From contig JAODME010000016.1 in the NCBI GenBank assembly GCA_025465095.1, positions 1-64,000 of the forward strand: DNA of 64,000 nt. The letters run 5' to 3'. A model generated the notes under the pieces. It had not been told where the DNA came from. It saw only the letters and a list, made by a program, of their open reading frames with translations, and ran no database searches. Source of the stretch: Microbacteriaceae bacterium (GTDB lineage Bacteria; Actinomycetota; Actinomycetes; Actinomycetales; Microbacteriaceae). Within the stretch, counting starts at the first letter, position 1, and the number at the start of each line of letters is the position of its first letter. Made by a program: the position numbers and the translations under genes. Below, piece after piece: positions 9,897-18,714 of the stretch.

Positions 9897-9970
9897 CCGG
9901 GCAACCGACCCGCCCATCCGCACCACCGCATCCGCATCCATCACATTTGATCAGCAGGAGACACCGCCGA

Positions 9971-10924
9971 ATGACTATCGAACTGAGAAACGCCTTCAGC
10001 CAGGTGCGCACCGAAGTGGGCAAGGCCGTGGTGGGGCAGGATGGGGCGGTCACCGGGCTGCTCATTGCCCTGCTCTCCGGCGGGCACGTGCTGCTCGAGG
10101 GCGTGCCCGGTGTCGCGAAGACGCTGCTCGTGCGCTCGCTCAGCCACGCGCTCAGCCTCGACACGAAACGTGTGCAGTTCACGCCCGACCTCATGCCGGG
10201 AGACGTGACGGGATCGCTCGTCTACGACGCGAAGGCGGGTGAGTTCGACTTCAGGGCCGGTCCGGTGTTCACGAACATCATGCTCGCCGACGAGATCAAT
10301 CGCACTCCGCCCAAGACGCAGTCTGCGCTGCTCGAGGCGATGGAGGAGCGCCAAGTGTCGGTCGACGGCGTCTCCCGCCTGCTCCCGGTGCCGTTCATGG
10401 TGGCCGCCACCCAGAACCCGATCGAGTACGAGGGCACGTACTCGCTTCCGGAGGCGCAGCTGGACCGCTTTCTGCTCAAGCTCGTACTCGACCTGCCGGA
10501 GCGTTCCGAAGAGGTGGAGGTGCTGCGGCGGCACGCTCACGGGTTCAACCCGCGCGACCTCGCCGCGGCGGGGGTCAGGCCCGTGCTGTCCGCCGGGCAG
10601 CTCGCCGAGGCGCAGGCACTCGTCGGACGTGTCGTCGCCGCGCCCGACGTGATCGGCTACGCCGTCGACCTCGCTCGCGCCTCCCGCAGCAGCCCGTCGG
10701 TGCGACTCGGCGTCTCTCCTCGCGGCTCGACGGCGTTGCTCGCCGCGTCGAGGGCGTGGGCATGGCTGAACGGATCGGATGGCGTGACCCCCGACCACAT
10801 CCAGGCGATGGCTCTGCCCGTGCTGAGGCACCGCATCCAGCTTCGCCCAGAGGCGGAACTCGAGGGCGTATCAGCCGACACGATCCTGCGCTCGATCCTG
10901 CAGCAGGTGCAGGTGCCGATCTAG
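9971..10924 (+). CDS. MoxR family AAA+ ATPase
   Basis: The 317-residue ATPase has Walker A GVPGVAKTLL near residues 44-53, Walker B with MLADEINRTPPKTQ near 104-117, sensor 1 in AATQNPIEYEGTY, and the C-terminal lid domain. MoxR proteins act as chaperone-like ATPases, usually with a VWA or DUF58 partner encoded alongside. Here the partner is the DUF58 gene starting 84 bases downstream. The ATG start is the obvious family start (MTIELRNAFSQVRTEVGK). Its upstream neighbour is DUF4350 with a 74-base gap. Confidence 0.95.
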   Translation: MTIELRNAFSQVRTEVGKAVVGQDGAVTGLLIALLSGGHVLLEGVPGVAKTLLVRSLSHALSLDTKRVQFTPDLMPGDVTGSLVYDAKAGEFDFRAGPVFTNIMLADEINRTPPKTQSALLEAMEERQVSVDGVSRLLPVPFMVAATQNPIEYEGTYSLPEAQLDRFLLKLVLDLPERSEEVEVLRRHAHGFNPRDLAAAGVRPVLSAGQLAEAQALVGRVVAAPDVIGYAVDLARASRSSPSVRLGVSPRGSTALLAASRAWAWLNGSDGVTPDHIQAMALPVLRHRIQLRPEAELEGVSADTILRSILQQVQVPI

Positions 10925-11008
10925 TGCGCGCCGTGAATCTGTGAGACTCGCACCAGCGCTTCGGCGATCCGAGCGTCGAGAGGGTTCGTCACCGAGGAGA
11001 ACAACATA

Positions 11009-12319
11009 GTGGCGGTCTCCGGATGGTTCGTCGCCCTCGTCGCGATCGGGATCGCGCCGATCGTAGTCTTCGCCGACGCGCGGGCCCTCACCGGGTGGCT
11101 CGTCCTGGTCATCGCGCTCGCCGTCCTGGATCTCGCGCTTGCCGGTTCCCCGCGGTCAGTGACGTTGTCCCGAGAGGTGCCTCATCGGGTGCGGCTCGGA
11201 GAAAGCGTGCAGAGCGTCCTGACGATCACGAACAAGGGTCGCCGTGACATCCGTGGAATCGTGCGCGACGGCTGGCAGCCGTCCGCCGGCGCCCTCCCCA
11301 CCAGAGCGCCGGTCTCGGTCCCCGCCGCGGAACGCCGTGCCATCACGACGACCCTCACTCCCTTCCGTCGCGGCGAGCGCCGCGCCGCGCACGTCACTAT
11401 CCGGTCGTTCGGACCGCTCGGGCTCCTCGCGCGGCAGGCGACGATCGCCGAGCCGAGCGTGATTCGGGTGCTCCCCCCGTTCAACGCCCGCAAGCACCTG
11501 CCATCCCGCCTTGCTCGGCTGCGTGAGCTCGACGGCGCCACGAGCGTGCAACTGCGCGGAGCCGGCACCGAGTTCGACAGCCTGCGCGAATACGTGCGCG
11601 GTGACGACGTGCGGTCGATCGACTGGCGGGCCACCGCGCGGCGTCCTTCCGGCGGCAACGGCCAGCACCTGATGGTCAAGACCTGGCGGCCGGAGCGGGA
11701 CCGGCGGGTCGTGATCGTGATCGACAGCGGGCGCACCTCCGCCGCCCGCATCGCGAACGAGCCGCGCATCGACACGGCGTTCGAGTCATCGCTGCTGCTC
11801 GCCGCCCTCGCGACCCGCGCCGGCGACCGCGTGGACACTCTGATCTATGACCGCCGCATCCGAGGGCGCGTGCAGGGCGCGACGGGCGCGGAGATGCTCA
11901 CCCTGATGGTGAACTCGATGGCGCCCGTCCAGCCGGAACTGATCGAGATGGACTGGTCCGTCGTGCCCGCGCTCGTGAGCTCGGTGACGTCTCACCGTGC
12001 GCTCGTCGTGCTGATGACGTCGGTCGACGCGCCAGGCGCCTCGCGCGGACTCCTCTCCGTGTTGCCCCAGCTCACCCGCAAGCACCTCGTGGTCGTAGCA
12101 TCCGTCACCGACCCCGACATCGTCGCGGCCACACGCTCGCGGGCGAACCGCAGCGAGGTGTATCGGGCGGCGGCGGCGGAGCGTGCCCTGCTCGACACTT
12201 CGCGCGTCTCATCCGCCATCCGTCAGTTGGGCGCGGATGTCGTCACGGGAACCCCCGAACTGCTGCCGCCCGCCGTCGCCGACCGGTACATCGCGCTCAA
12301 GCGGGCCGGGCGCCTTTGA
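11009..12319 (+). CDS. DUF58 domain protein (MoxR partner)
   Basis: The 436-residue protein has two N-terminal hydrophobic segments (about 5-45), a beta-rich middle region, and the DUF58 signature (EFDSLREYVRGDDVRSIDW) near residues 190-208. A VWA-like domain follows (VVIVIDSGRTS near 232-242). DUF58 proteins are the usual substrate-binding or metal-binding partners of MoxR. The GTG start is preceded by GAGGAG at about nine bases. No frame disruption is seen. It ends the plus-strand cassette and overlaps the 3' end of a degraded minus-strand remnant. Confidence 0.92.
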   Translation: MAVSGWFVALVAIGIAPIVVFADARALTGWLVLVIALAVLDLALAGSPRSVTLSREVPHRVRLGESVQSVLTITNKGRRDIRGIVRDGWQPSAGALPTRAPVSVPAAERRAITTTLTPFRRGERRAAHVTIRSFGPLGLLARQATIAEPSVIRVLPPFNARKHLPSRLARLRELDGATSVQLRGAGTEFDSLREYVRGDDVRSIDWRATARRPSGGNGQHLMVKTWRPERDRRVVIVIDSGRTSAARIANEPRIDTAFESSLLLAALATRAGDRVDTLIYDRRIRGRVQGATGAEMLTLMVNSMAPVQPELIEMDWSVVPALVSSVTSHRALVVLMTSVDAPGASRGLLSVLPQLTRKHLVVVASVTDPDIVAATRSRANRSEVYRAAAAERALLDTSRVSSAIRQLGADVVTGTPELLPPAVADRYIALKRAGRL

Positions 12320-12944
12320 CGCTGCCTACCCGCCTTCTGCCTTCGCGGTCCGTCCCGGGCGAGCGGCCGACCGCTCGGTTGCCGCACCGCACCGCGTAGC
12401 TCAGCCCGCCCCGCCCGCCCAGCCCAGGCTTCAAGAGCCGGCCCACATCGCCGCCCGTCCGAGCCCGCCTACCCACGGCGTCTGGAGCTCCCGCAGAATG
12501 CCGCGGCAGCCCCGCCTGGGTGAGGATTGCGTCAAGAGGGCGCACGCGGCTCGCCTCAGCCCAAATCCACCGGGAAACGGACGGGCCGACTCGTCGGAGG
12601 CGATCCTCGCGGAGCTTCTCCTTGACGACCACATCCTCGATCGTCTGCCCCGACATGTATTCCGCACGATGATATTTCACGAGGCCGTCGAACTCCCCCG
12701 CGAGGTTGAAGCCTGGCCACCAGAAGTCAACGATGATTCTCCCCCTCGCGTCAATGAACCCCTGCTGCAGGATGGGCGCCGGGAATCGCAACTCGTGTAT
12801 CCGCACCCTGCTCAACGATTCCCCCGGTGACCCGGACAGGCCGTTCGCGAATCCGATCACTCTGCGAGCGGCGCCCGCGCCCCGGAACGGCAGCATCCGC
12901 CCCGCACACCGCCGAACCGCCGCACGCCCCGCCGGGCGCCGCAT
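12297..12944 (-). pseudogene. C-terminal remnant of a DUF559/AbiEi-type protein
   Basis: A reading frame of about 215 codons contains a recognisable middle block: SPGESLSRVRIHELRFPAP, then IIVDFWWPGFNLAGEFDGLVKYH, then VVKEKLREDRLRR. This block is typical of the C-terminal half of actinobacterial proteins of about 300 residues, often annotated as AbiEi-like or DUF559-like with a nuclease-like fold. The N-terminal half is missing, because the frame opens directly after the SpoIIM gene. Beyond residue 150 the sequence becomes Arg/Gly-rich and unlike the family, and it runs into the DUF58 gene on the other strand. I infer a decayed fragment. The boundaries of homology are approximate. Confidence 0.6.
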
Positions 12945-12953
12945 GCCCCGCCC

Positions 12954-13949
12954 TCACGCCGCGATGATGCGCCGCGCCCCCGCCTCGAACTCGTCGAGAT
13001 CCCCCGTCTCGCCCGACCGCCATGCCCGGCCCCCGACGAACCACTGGTAGCAGAGGAACGCGCCGAACGCCACCGTGCCGATGCCGATCTTGAGCGGCCA
13101 CGGCCAGTCCTGTCGGGTCACGTAGCCCTCGATGACGCCCGACACAAGCAACGCCAGGATGAGCCCGATCGCCACGGTGAACAGCGCCCGCCCGTCCTCG
13201 GCGAGCGCCTCAGCCCGCGTGCGGGCGCCCGGCGCGACCCAGGCCCAGAAGATCATCAGGCCGGCGGCCGCCGCGACGAAGACGCTGTACAGCTCGAGCT
13301 GGCCGTGCGGGGAGATGTAGAGGAAGAAATCACCCAGCCGCCCGAACTCGTTCATCACGGCCGCGGACTGCCCGAGCGCCATAGCGTTCTGCACGATCAC
13401 GTTGGGAACCCACAAACCGGTGATGCCGAATGCGACGCACTGCGCCGCGATGAAAGCGTTGTTCGTCCACACCTGCCCGGCGAACGAGCCCTCCGGGTTG
13501 TTCGAGTAGTACCCGACGAACTCCTCCTCGGCGTACTGTCGGCGCACCGATTCGGGGCCGAGCGCGGCGAGGAGGGACGGATACTGAATGAACCAGAGCG
13601 CGGTCATCAGGGCGATGATGCTCGTCGCGAGCGCGACGGAGAGAGTCACCCAGCGAATGCGGTAGAGCGCCGCCGGCAGTTGCAGCAGAAAGAACACGGG
13701 CAGCTGGCTGAGCATGTTGGTACCGGCACCGGTGAAACGGAGCCTGGCCCGACTCAGGTGCAACGACAGCCGATCGCCCTGCTTCGATTGCCCGGCGCTC
13801 GTCTTGATCGCTGAGAGCTGGGCCGTTCCGGACTGATAGCGCTCGATGAGCTCGTCGGATTCGGCACCGGTGAACGTGCGCTGCCGTCCGAGCTGAGCAA
13901 GCCGATCCCATTCATCGCGGTGCGCGGCGGAGTAGGCGTCGAGGTCCAT
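12954..13949 (-). CDS. Stage II sporulation protein M family membrane protein
   Basis: The 331-residue protein has a soluble N-terminus (about 85 residues) and then five or so transmembrane segments, with the SpoIIM-type core including FGITGLWVPNVIVQN and the conserved PHGQLELYSVF segment. In sporulating Firmicutes SpoIIM is part of the engulfment peptidoglycan machinery. In non-sporulating actinobacteria these proteins lie with MoxR/DUF58/RDD genes and are presumed envelope proteins. The start is the ATG of MDLDAYSAAHRDEWDRL, 17 bases from the divergent RDD gene. No Shine-Dalgarno is visible. A TAGTAT box eight bases upstream suggests a leaderless transcript. Confidence 0.9.
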   Translation of the reverse strand: MDLDAYSAAHRDEWDRLAQLGRQRTFTGAESDELIERYQSGTAQLSAIKTSAGQSKQGDRLSLHLSRARLRFTGAGTNMLSQLPVFFLLQLPAALYRIRWVTLSVALATSIIALMTALWFIQYPSLLAALGPESVRRQYAEEEFVGYYSNNPEGSFAGQVWTNNAFIAAQCVAFGITGLWVPNVIVQNAMALGQSAAVMNEFGRLGDFFLYISPHGQLELYSVFVAAAAGLMIFWAWVAPGARTRAEALAEDGRALFTVAIGLILALLVSGVIEGYVTRQDWPWPLKIGIGTVAFGAFLCYQWFVGGRAWRSGETGDLDEFEAGARRIIAA

Positions 13950-13954
13950 CTGCT

Positions 13955-13963
13955 TAAATACTA
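13955..13963. promoter_or_regulatory. Overlapping divergent -10 boxes of SpoIIM and RDD genes
   Basis: Only 17 bases separate the two divergent ATGs. They hold TAGTAT on the minus strand (13958-13963) and TAAATA on the plus strand (13955-13960), each 6-8 bases before its start codon. No Shine-Dalgarno is present on either side. Confidence 0.45.
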
Positions 13964-13966
13964 GAC

Positions 13967-14830
13967 ATGGCCCACCCTGCAGCCCATGCATTCGACGTCG
14001 AGGGCCACGATTACGAGGGCGATGAGCTCATCACTGGCGAGGCAGTCGCGCTCGACCTTCGTCCCGCGAGCTTCGTGCTGCGTGCCGCCGGTGCCATGAT
14101 CGACTTCGCCGCCACCGTTCTCGTGATGATCGCCCTCATCTACTTGCTTACCAGCCCCGACGTCGGGCTCGTGATTGACGGTGCCGCCCTGCAGGCCATC
14201 AGCATCGTCTTCCTGGTCGTCTTCACCATCGCGGTTCCGGCCGGCGTCGAGACCCTGACCCGCGGCAAGTCGCTCGGCAAGCTCGCCGTCGGTGCCCGGA
14301 TCGTGCGGGACGACGGCGGGGCGATCGGGTTCCGGCATGCGTTCATCCGCTCACTCACCGGCTTCCTCGAGATCTTCGCCACGCTCGGCGGACTCGCCGC
14401 CCTCGTCGCGCTGCTCAACAGCCGCTCGAAGCGGCTCGGCGACCTGCTCGCGGGAACCTACAGCCAGAACGAGCGGGTGGGCGCGATAGTCGACCCGGTC
14501 TTCATCGTGCCTTCCGGGCTCACCGAGTGGGCGAGGACCGCGGATGTGGCCCGGATGCCCGACCCGCTCTCGCGACGGATCGCCGCGTTCCTCGTCCAGG
14601 CCGGCGGCCTCGTCCCGGATGCCCGCGCCCGGCTGGCATCCGAACTCGCGAACGAGGCGGCCCGCTACGTGAACGCGGTCCCGGCGGCGCACCCGGAGGC
14701 ATTCCTGCTTGCGATCACCGCGATCCGGCGCGACCGGGAATACAACGCCCTGCAACTGGCGGGGCAGCGGATGCAGCAGCTCGAGCCTGTTCTCGGCGGT
14801 CTGCCTCACCGGTTCCCCGACCGTTCGTAG
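13967..14830 (+). CDS. RDD family membrane protein
   Basis: The 287-residue protein has an RDD domain (about residues 30-160). Its Arg-Asp motif is replaced by LRAAGAMIDF, and the later TRGKSLGKLAVGARIVRDDGG segment is characteristic. Three hydrophobic segments precede a soluble C-terminal region of about 120 residues. RDD proteins are associated with transport or envelope functions; in this cassette the role is unknown. The ATG has no ribosome-binding site and lies 17 bases from the divergent SpoIIM start, so it is probably translated from a leaderless mRNA. Confidence 0.9.
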   Translation: MAHPAAHAFDVEGHDYEGDELITGEAVALDLRPASFVLRAAGAMIDFAATVLVMIALIYLLTSPDVGLVIDGAALQAISIVFLVVFTIAVPAGVETLTRGKSLGKLAVGARIVRDDGGAIGFRHAFIRSLTGFLEIFATLGGLAALVALLNSRSKRLGDLLAGTYSQNERVGAIVDPVFIVPSGLTEWARTADVARMPDPLSRRIAAFLVQAGGLVPDARARLASELANEAARYVNAVPAAHPEAFLLAITAIRRDREYNALQLAGQRMQQLEPVLGGLPHRFPDRS

Positions 14831-14941
14831 CCGCGCTGGAGCTACGGCGATCGCGACGCCAGCGCCGAGGGAGCTCGCGAACTCAGCTCACCAGCAGCGC
14901 AGCCCGCCTGCTCCTTCGCCGGGGCTACCCGACCGGGTCGC

Positions 14942-16435
14942 CTAATACCGGTAGTGGTCAACCTTGTACGGGCCGGCCTGCTCCACCCCGATGTACGCCG
15001 CCTGCTCTGCCGTGAGCTTCGTAAGCTTCACCCCGAGCGCGTCGAGGTGCAGGCGGGCGACCTTCTCGTCGAGGTACTTCGGAAGCACGTACACCTGCTT
15101 CTCATAGCGTGAGCCGTGCGCGTAAAGCTCGATTTGGGCGAGCACCTGATTCGTGAACGAATTGCTCATCACGAACGACGGGTGTCCCGTCGCATTGCCG
15201 AGGTTCATCAGCCGTCCCTCGGACAGCACGAGCACCGAGCGGCGCGACGGCAGCCGCCACTCGTGCACCTGCGGCTTGATCTCCACGCGCTCGGCGCCGG
15301 CGAGCTTCTCGAGCCCGGCGATGTCGATCTCGTTATCGAAGTGTCCGACGTTTGCGACGATCGCGAGATGCTTCATGCCGAGCAGGTGGTCGACGGTGAT
15401 GACGTTCGCGTTGCCGGTTCCGGTGACGAAGATGTCAACCTGATCCAGAACGTCCTCGATCGTCGTCACCTGGTACCCGTCCATCGCCGCCTGCAGCGCG
15501 CAAATCGGGTCCACCTCGGAAACGATCACGCGGGCGCCCTGCCCGCGAAGAGCCTCCGCCGCACCCTTCCCGACGTCGCCGTAGCCGGCCACGAAGGCGA
15601 CCTTTCCGCCGATGAGCACATCGGTCGCGCGGTTGAGCCCGTCCGGCAGCGAGTGCCGAATGCCGTACTTGTTGTCGAACTTGGACTTCGTCACCGAGTC
15701 GTTGACATTGATCGCGGCGAAGAGCAGCTTCCCGGCCTTCGACAGCTCGTACAGGCGGTGCACCCCGGTGGTGGTCTCCTCGGTGACGCCCATAATGCCG
15801 TCTCCGATCCTGGTCCACCGATCGGCGCTGGTCGAGAGCGACGCCCGCAGCGTGTCGAGAATGATCCGCCATTCCTGAGAATCGGATGCTGCGGGCTCTG
15901 GCACCGCGCCGGCCGCCTCGAATTCGCGTCCCTTGTGTACGAGGATCGTCGCGTCACCGCCGTCGTCGAGGATCATGTTCGGTCCGACGAAGTCGTCCCC
16001 GGCGGCATCCGCTTCTACCGACCAGTCGAAAATCTGGTTGGTGCACCACCAGTACTCCTCGAGCGTCTCGCCCTTCCAGGCGAACACGGGCACGCCGGCG
16101 GGGGCATCGGGCGTGCCGCTCGGGCCGACCGCGACTGCCGCGGCCGCCTCGTCCTGGGTGGAGAAGATGTTGCAGCTCGCCCAGCGCACTTGCGCACCCA
16201 GCGCGACGAGCGTCTCGATCAGCACCGCCGTCTGCACCGTCATGTGCAGGCTGCCGGCGATGCGGGCTCCTGCTAGCGGCTTCGTCTCGGCGAACTCCTC
16301 GCGCAGCGCCATCAGCCCGGGCATCTCATTTTCGGCGAGGCGTAGCTGGTGGCGTCCGGCCTCGGCCAGGGAGAGGTCGGCGACCTTGAACGGGAGCGGG
16401 GTCGACGTGGAGCGAGCGGGCGCTGTGGAAGTCAT
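14942..16435 (-). CDS. ahcY: Adenosylhomocysteinase
   Basis: S-adenosylhomocysteine hydrolase converts SAH to homocysteine and adenosine in the activated-methyl cycle. The 497-residue length fits the bacterial enzyme with its internal insertion. Key motifs are [14 protein letters not shown], the NAD-binding [15 protein letters not shown], the substrate-site segments [16 protein letters not shown] and [12 protein letters not shown], and the C-terminal KVDHYRY that reaches into the partner subunit's NAD site. ATG start with TGAGG immediately upstream. The neighbours are convergent RDD (111 bases) and manB upstream. Mycobacterial sahH also lies near mtrAB. Confidence 0.98.
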   Translation of the reverse strand: MTSTAPARSTSTPLPFKVADLSLAEAGRHQLRLAENEMPGLMALREEFAETKPLAGARIAGSLHMTVQTAVLIETLVALGAQVRWASCNIFSTQDEAAAAVAVGPSGTPDAPAGVPVFAWKGETLEEYWWCTNQIFDWSVEADAAGDDFVGPNMILDDGGDATILVHKGREFEAAGAVPEPAASDSQEWRIILDTLRASLSTSADRWTRIGDGIMGVTEETTTGVHRLYELSKAGKLLFAAINVNDSVTKSKFDNKYGIRHSLPDGLNRATDVLIGGKVAFVAGYGDVGKGAAEALRGQGARVIVSEVDPICALQAAMDGYQVTTIEDVLDQVDIFVTGTGNANVITVDHLLGMKHLAIVANVGHFDNEIDIAGLEKLAGAERVEIKPQVHEWRLPSRRSVLVLSEGRLMNLGNATGHPSFVMSNSFTNQVLAQIELYAHGSRYEKQVYVLPKYLDEKVARLHLDALGVKLTKLTAEQAAYIGVEQAGPYKVDHYRY

Positions 16436-16492
16436 TGCCTCATTCTCGCAGGCCCGGCTGGGTGCGACGTCGGTGCGAACGGCGCGCTCGGG

Positions 16493-17926
16493 CTACCCGC
16501 GGATGAGTCCGAGCACGTGATCCCGGATCCGAACCATCATCTGCTCGCTCCCCGCCTCAACGTTGAGGCGCAGCAGCGGCTCGGTGTTCGAGGGGCGCAC
16601 GTTGAACCACCAGAACGGGTCGTCCACCGAGGTGCCGTCAACGGTGAGGCCGTCGAGCTCATCGAAGTCCGCGCGCCCGACGTACGCCTCCACGATACGC
16701 GTGTAGGCGGCTGGGATGTCGGTGACCGTCGAGTTGATCTCGCCGCTGATCGCGTACGGCGTGTACTCGCGGGAGATCGCCGACATCGACGCCGGCTGGT
16801 GTCCGAGCTCGTAGAGCACGTACATGGCGGCGAGCATGCCGTTGTCTGCTCCCCAGAACTCGCGGAAGTAGTAGTGCGCCGAATGCTCCCCGCCGAAAAC
16901 GGCGCCGGTCGCCGCCATCTCGTCCTTGATGAGCGAGTGCCCGACCTTCGTGCGAACCGCCGTTGCACCCGCCGCTTCTATCGTCTCGGCGACGATGCGA
17001 GAGGTGATCAGGTTGTGCAGTACGACGACCTCCGCATCGGGATCGCTCACCCTGGCGCGCTCGATCGCCCGCAGCGCCACTATCGCCGCTATCGCTGAGG
17101 GGGTGACGGCGTCGCCGTTCTCGTCGACGACGAAGCAGCGGTCTGCGTCGCCGTCGAACGCGAGCCCGAGGTCGGCGTTGTGTTCGACGACCGCCTTCTG
17201 CAGGTCGACGATGTTCGCCGGGTCGAGCGGGTTCGCCTCGTGGTTCGGAAAGTCGCCGTCGAGCTCGAAGTAGAGCGGGATGACCTCGAGCGGCAGCGCG
17301 GGCAGCCCCGCGGCCTCGCCCAGCACGGCAGGCACGGTGAGCCCGCCCATCCCGTTGCCCGCGTCGACGACAACGCGGAGGGGGCGAATGCCGGCGAGGT
17401 CGACGAGGCTTCGCAGATATCCGGCGTAGTCGGCCAGCACGTCCAGCTCGCGGACCGTGCCGGTCCTCGGCGCCCGGTCGATGCCTTCAGCGAGGAACCG
17501 GGCGGCTCGGTCGCGGATCGCGCGCAGTCCCGTGTCGAAGCTGATGCCCTGCGCACCGGCGCGGGAGAATTTGATGCCGTTGTAGCTGGCCGGGTTGTGG
17601 CTCGCAGTGAACATGGCCGCGGGCAGATCGAGCCTGCCGGAGGCGAAGTAGTTTTCATCGGTGGAACACAATCCGATTGAGACGACGTCGGTTCCGCGAG
17701 CCTGCGCGCCCTCCGCGAATGCGGCGGCGAACCCGGGTGAGGAATCGCGCATGTCGTGGCCGACGACGACCGTGTCGTCTGTGGGGCCGACCTCGTCGGC
17801 GAATGCGGCGCCGAGCGCCCGCACCACCTCGGGGGTGAGTTGCGAGCCGACGAGGCCGCGCACGTCGTACGCCTTGATGAAGGGTGCGAGATCGATCGGG
17901 GCTGCCGCGGCGGGGAGGTCTCTCAT
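16493..17926 (-). CDS. manB: Phosphomannomutase/phosphoglucomutase
   Basis: The 477-residue alpha-D-phosphohexomutase has the phosphoserine loop TASHNP (Ser about 109), a metal loop DGDADR near 260, the sugar-recognition loop GGEHSAHYYF near 355 and the phosphate-binding RPSNTEPLLR near the C-terminus. It interconverts mannose-6-phosphate and mannose-1-phosphate, feeding GDP-mannose for glycans made by the locus downstream. Family placement is by these four motifs. The ATG has no Shine-Dalgarno; TAGGCT on the minus strand lies seven bases before it, pointing to a leaderless mRNA. DUF3499 lies 30 bases upstream in the same direction. Confidence 0.95.
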   Translation of the reverse strand: MRDLPAAAAPIDLAPFIKAYDVRGLVGSQLTPEVVRALGAAFADEVGPTDDTVVVGHDMRDSSPGFAAAFAEGAQARGTDVVSIGLCSTDENYFASGRLDLPAAMFTASHNPASYNGIKFSRAGAQGISFDTGLRAIRDRAARFLAEGIDRAPRTGTVRELDVLADYAGYLRSLVDLAGIRPLRVVVDAGNGMGGLTVPAVLGEAAGLPALPLEVIPLYFELDGDFPNHEANPLDPANIVDLQKAVVEHNADLGLAFDGDADRCFVVDENGDAVTPSAIAAIVALRAIERARVSDPDAEVVVLHNLITSRIVAETIEAAGATAVRTKVGHSLIKDEMAATGAVFGGEHSAHYYFREFWGADNGMLAAMYVLYELGHQPASMSAISREYTPYAISGEINSTVTDIPAAYTRIVEAYVGRADFDELDGLTVDGTSVDDPFWWFNVRPSNTEPLLRLNVEAGSEQMMVRIRDHVLGLIRG

Positions 17927-17933
17927 GCCGGAA

Positions 17934-17939
17934 AGCCTA
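17934..17939 (-). promoter_or_regulatory. -10 box of a leaderless manB transcript
   Basis: TAGGCT on the minus strand ends seven bases before the manB ATG, placing the expected transcription start at or next to the start codon. No ribosome-binding site is present between them. Confidence 0.45.
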
Positions 17940-17956
17940 GGTCACAGGCGTGCGCC

Positions 17957-18175
17957 TCAGGCGTGATCCAGGTCGCGCATGACCACGTGGCGCACAACCT
18001 GCCAGCCTTGCGGAACGGACAGTCGCCCGGAATGCTTCGGGCAGAGGTCGTAGCTGTGCGGCTCGGCAGTGTAGCTCAACGGTCCGAGGACCGCCATCGA
18101 GTCGGCGTAGTCATAGGTGAGCGTCGACACCGCGTCGCTGACGCAGGCGACTCTGCTGCAGGGCCGTCCATCCAT
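17957..18175 (-). CDS. DUF3499 family protein
   Basis: The short 72-residue protein contains the full DUF3499 core: RPCSRVACVSDAVSTLTYDY, the ADSMAVLGPL turn, then AEPHSYDLCPKHSGRLS and GWQVVR. The Cys and His residues suggest a small zinc-ribbon-like fold (an inference). The family is confined to actinobacteria and is next to manB and a zincin-like gene, as in mycobacteria. Function is unknown. The ATG is preceded by TAGTCT seven bases upstream (18183-18188 on the minus strand), again suggesting a leaderless start. Confidence 0.88.
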   Translation of the reverse strand: MDGRPCSRVACVSDAVSTLTYDYADSMAVLGPLSYTAEPHSYDLCPKHSGRLSVPQGWQVVRHVVMRDLDHA

Positions 18176-18182
18176 TTGTCCC

Positions 18183-18188
18183 AGACTA
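18183..18188 (-). promoter_or_regulatory. -10 box of leaderless DUF3499 transcript
   Basis: TAGTCT on the minus strand lies seven bases before the DUF3499 ATG. A GGGA between them could act as a weak ribosome-binding site but is too close to be typical. Confidence 0.4.
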
Positions 18189-18241
18189 TGCCGGGCGCAC
18201 CCCCGGAGGTGCGCGACCCTCCGCCAGAGGCAGCCGCCGCC

Positions 18242-18247
18242 TACACT
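18242..18247 (+). promoter_or_regulatory. -10 box of leaderless zincin-like gene
   Basis: TACACT ends six bases before the ATG at 18254, with no Shine-Dalgarno. It faces away from the DUF3499 promoter, 78 bases separating the two start codons. Confidence 0.4.
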
Positions 18248-18253
18248 TGACGC

Positions 18254-18700
18254 ATGGTTCGCTCCCGCCGTGTCTCACGTCGCGCCTCGGCGCGGGGCGG
18301 TTGGCGCGACCGGCACGGTCGGGGCATTCGCGCCGCGGTCACCGGCCCCCACCTTCCCCCGCTGCGCACGCGGGCGGACGTGTTCGAGTCGACGGTCGTG
18401 GCCACTGCCGAGTATTTGAAGGACCTGTGGCCCGACGAGCTGCACGAGGTGAGCTTCGAGATCGCCGGCCTTCCGAGCGAAGTTGGACCCCGGGGGGGCG
18501 TGGATCGTTGGCTCGCGAACCGCAAGGAGCGCCGCGTCGTCCTGTTCCGCCTGCCGATCGAGCGTCTCGCCCGGCTGCATCGGGTTGACGAACTGCACCG
18601 CAGGATGCTGATCGAGAGCTGCGTGTTCCGCGCTGTCGCGGAGCTACTGGGCAAGGACCCGTGGGAGCTCGCGCCCGATCGCTACGACCACCTGCACTGA
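18254..18700 (+). CDS. Metallopeptidase-family (zincin-like) protein lacking the zinc motif
   Basis: The 148-residue protein belongs to the minimal zincin (PF06262-type) family by its overall pattern: VSFEIAGLPSEV, RRVVLFRLPIERLAR, and the C-terminal LLGKDPWELAPDRYDH. Active family members carry HExxH in the helix before the last segment. Here that helix reads RRMLIESCVFRAVAELLG, with Ile-Glu-Ser-Cys where the His-Glu pair should be and no second His. Peptidase activity is therefore unlikely. The same actinobacterial position beside DUF3499 holds similar proteins. The Arg-rich N-terminus (first 30 residues) may be disordered. Confidence 0.82.
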   Translation: MVRSRRVSRRASARGGWRDRHGRGIRAAVTGPHLPPLRTRADVFESTVVATAEYLKDLWPDELHEVSFEIAGLPSEVGPRGGVDRWLANRKERRVVLFRLPIERLARLHRVDELHRRMLIESCVFRAVAELLGKDPWELAPDRYDHLH

Positions 18701-18714
18701 GCCGGTGGGCTCCG

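Noticed and set aside
8513-9937. Long Ser/Arg-rich minus-strand frame across the DUF4350 gene.
   Set aside because: The plus-strand gene has overlapping ATGA links to its neighbours and the family layout, so the other frame is spurious.
17945-17965. Direct repeats CAGGCGTG at 13-base spacing near the manB start.
   Set aside because: The second copy overlaps the end of DUF3499 coding sequence, so codon constraint may explain it; too short to be significant.
18254-18700. Call as an active metalloprotease.
   Set aside because: The HExxH zinc motif is absent, so activity cannot be supported.
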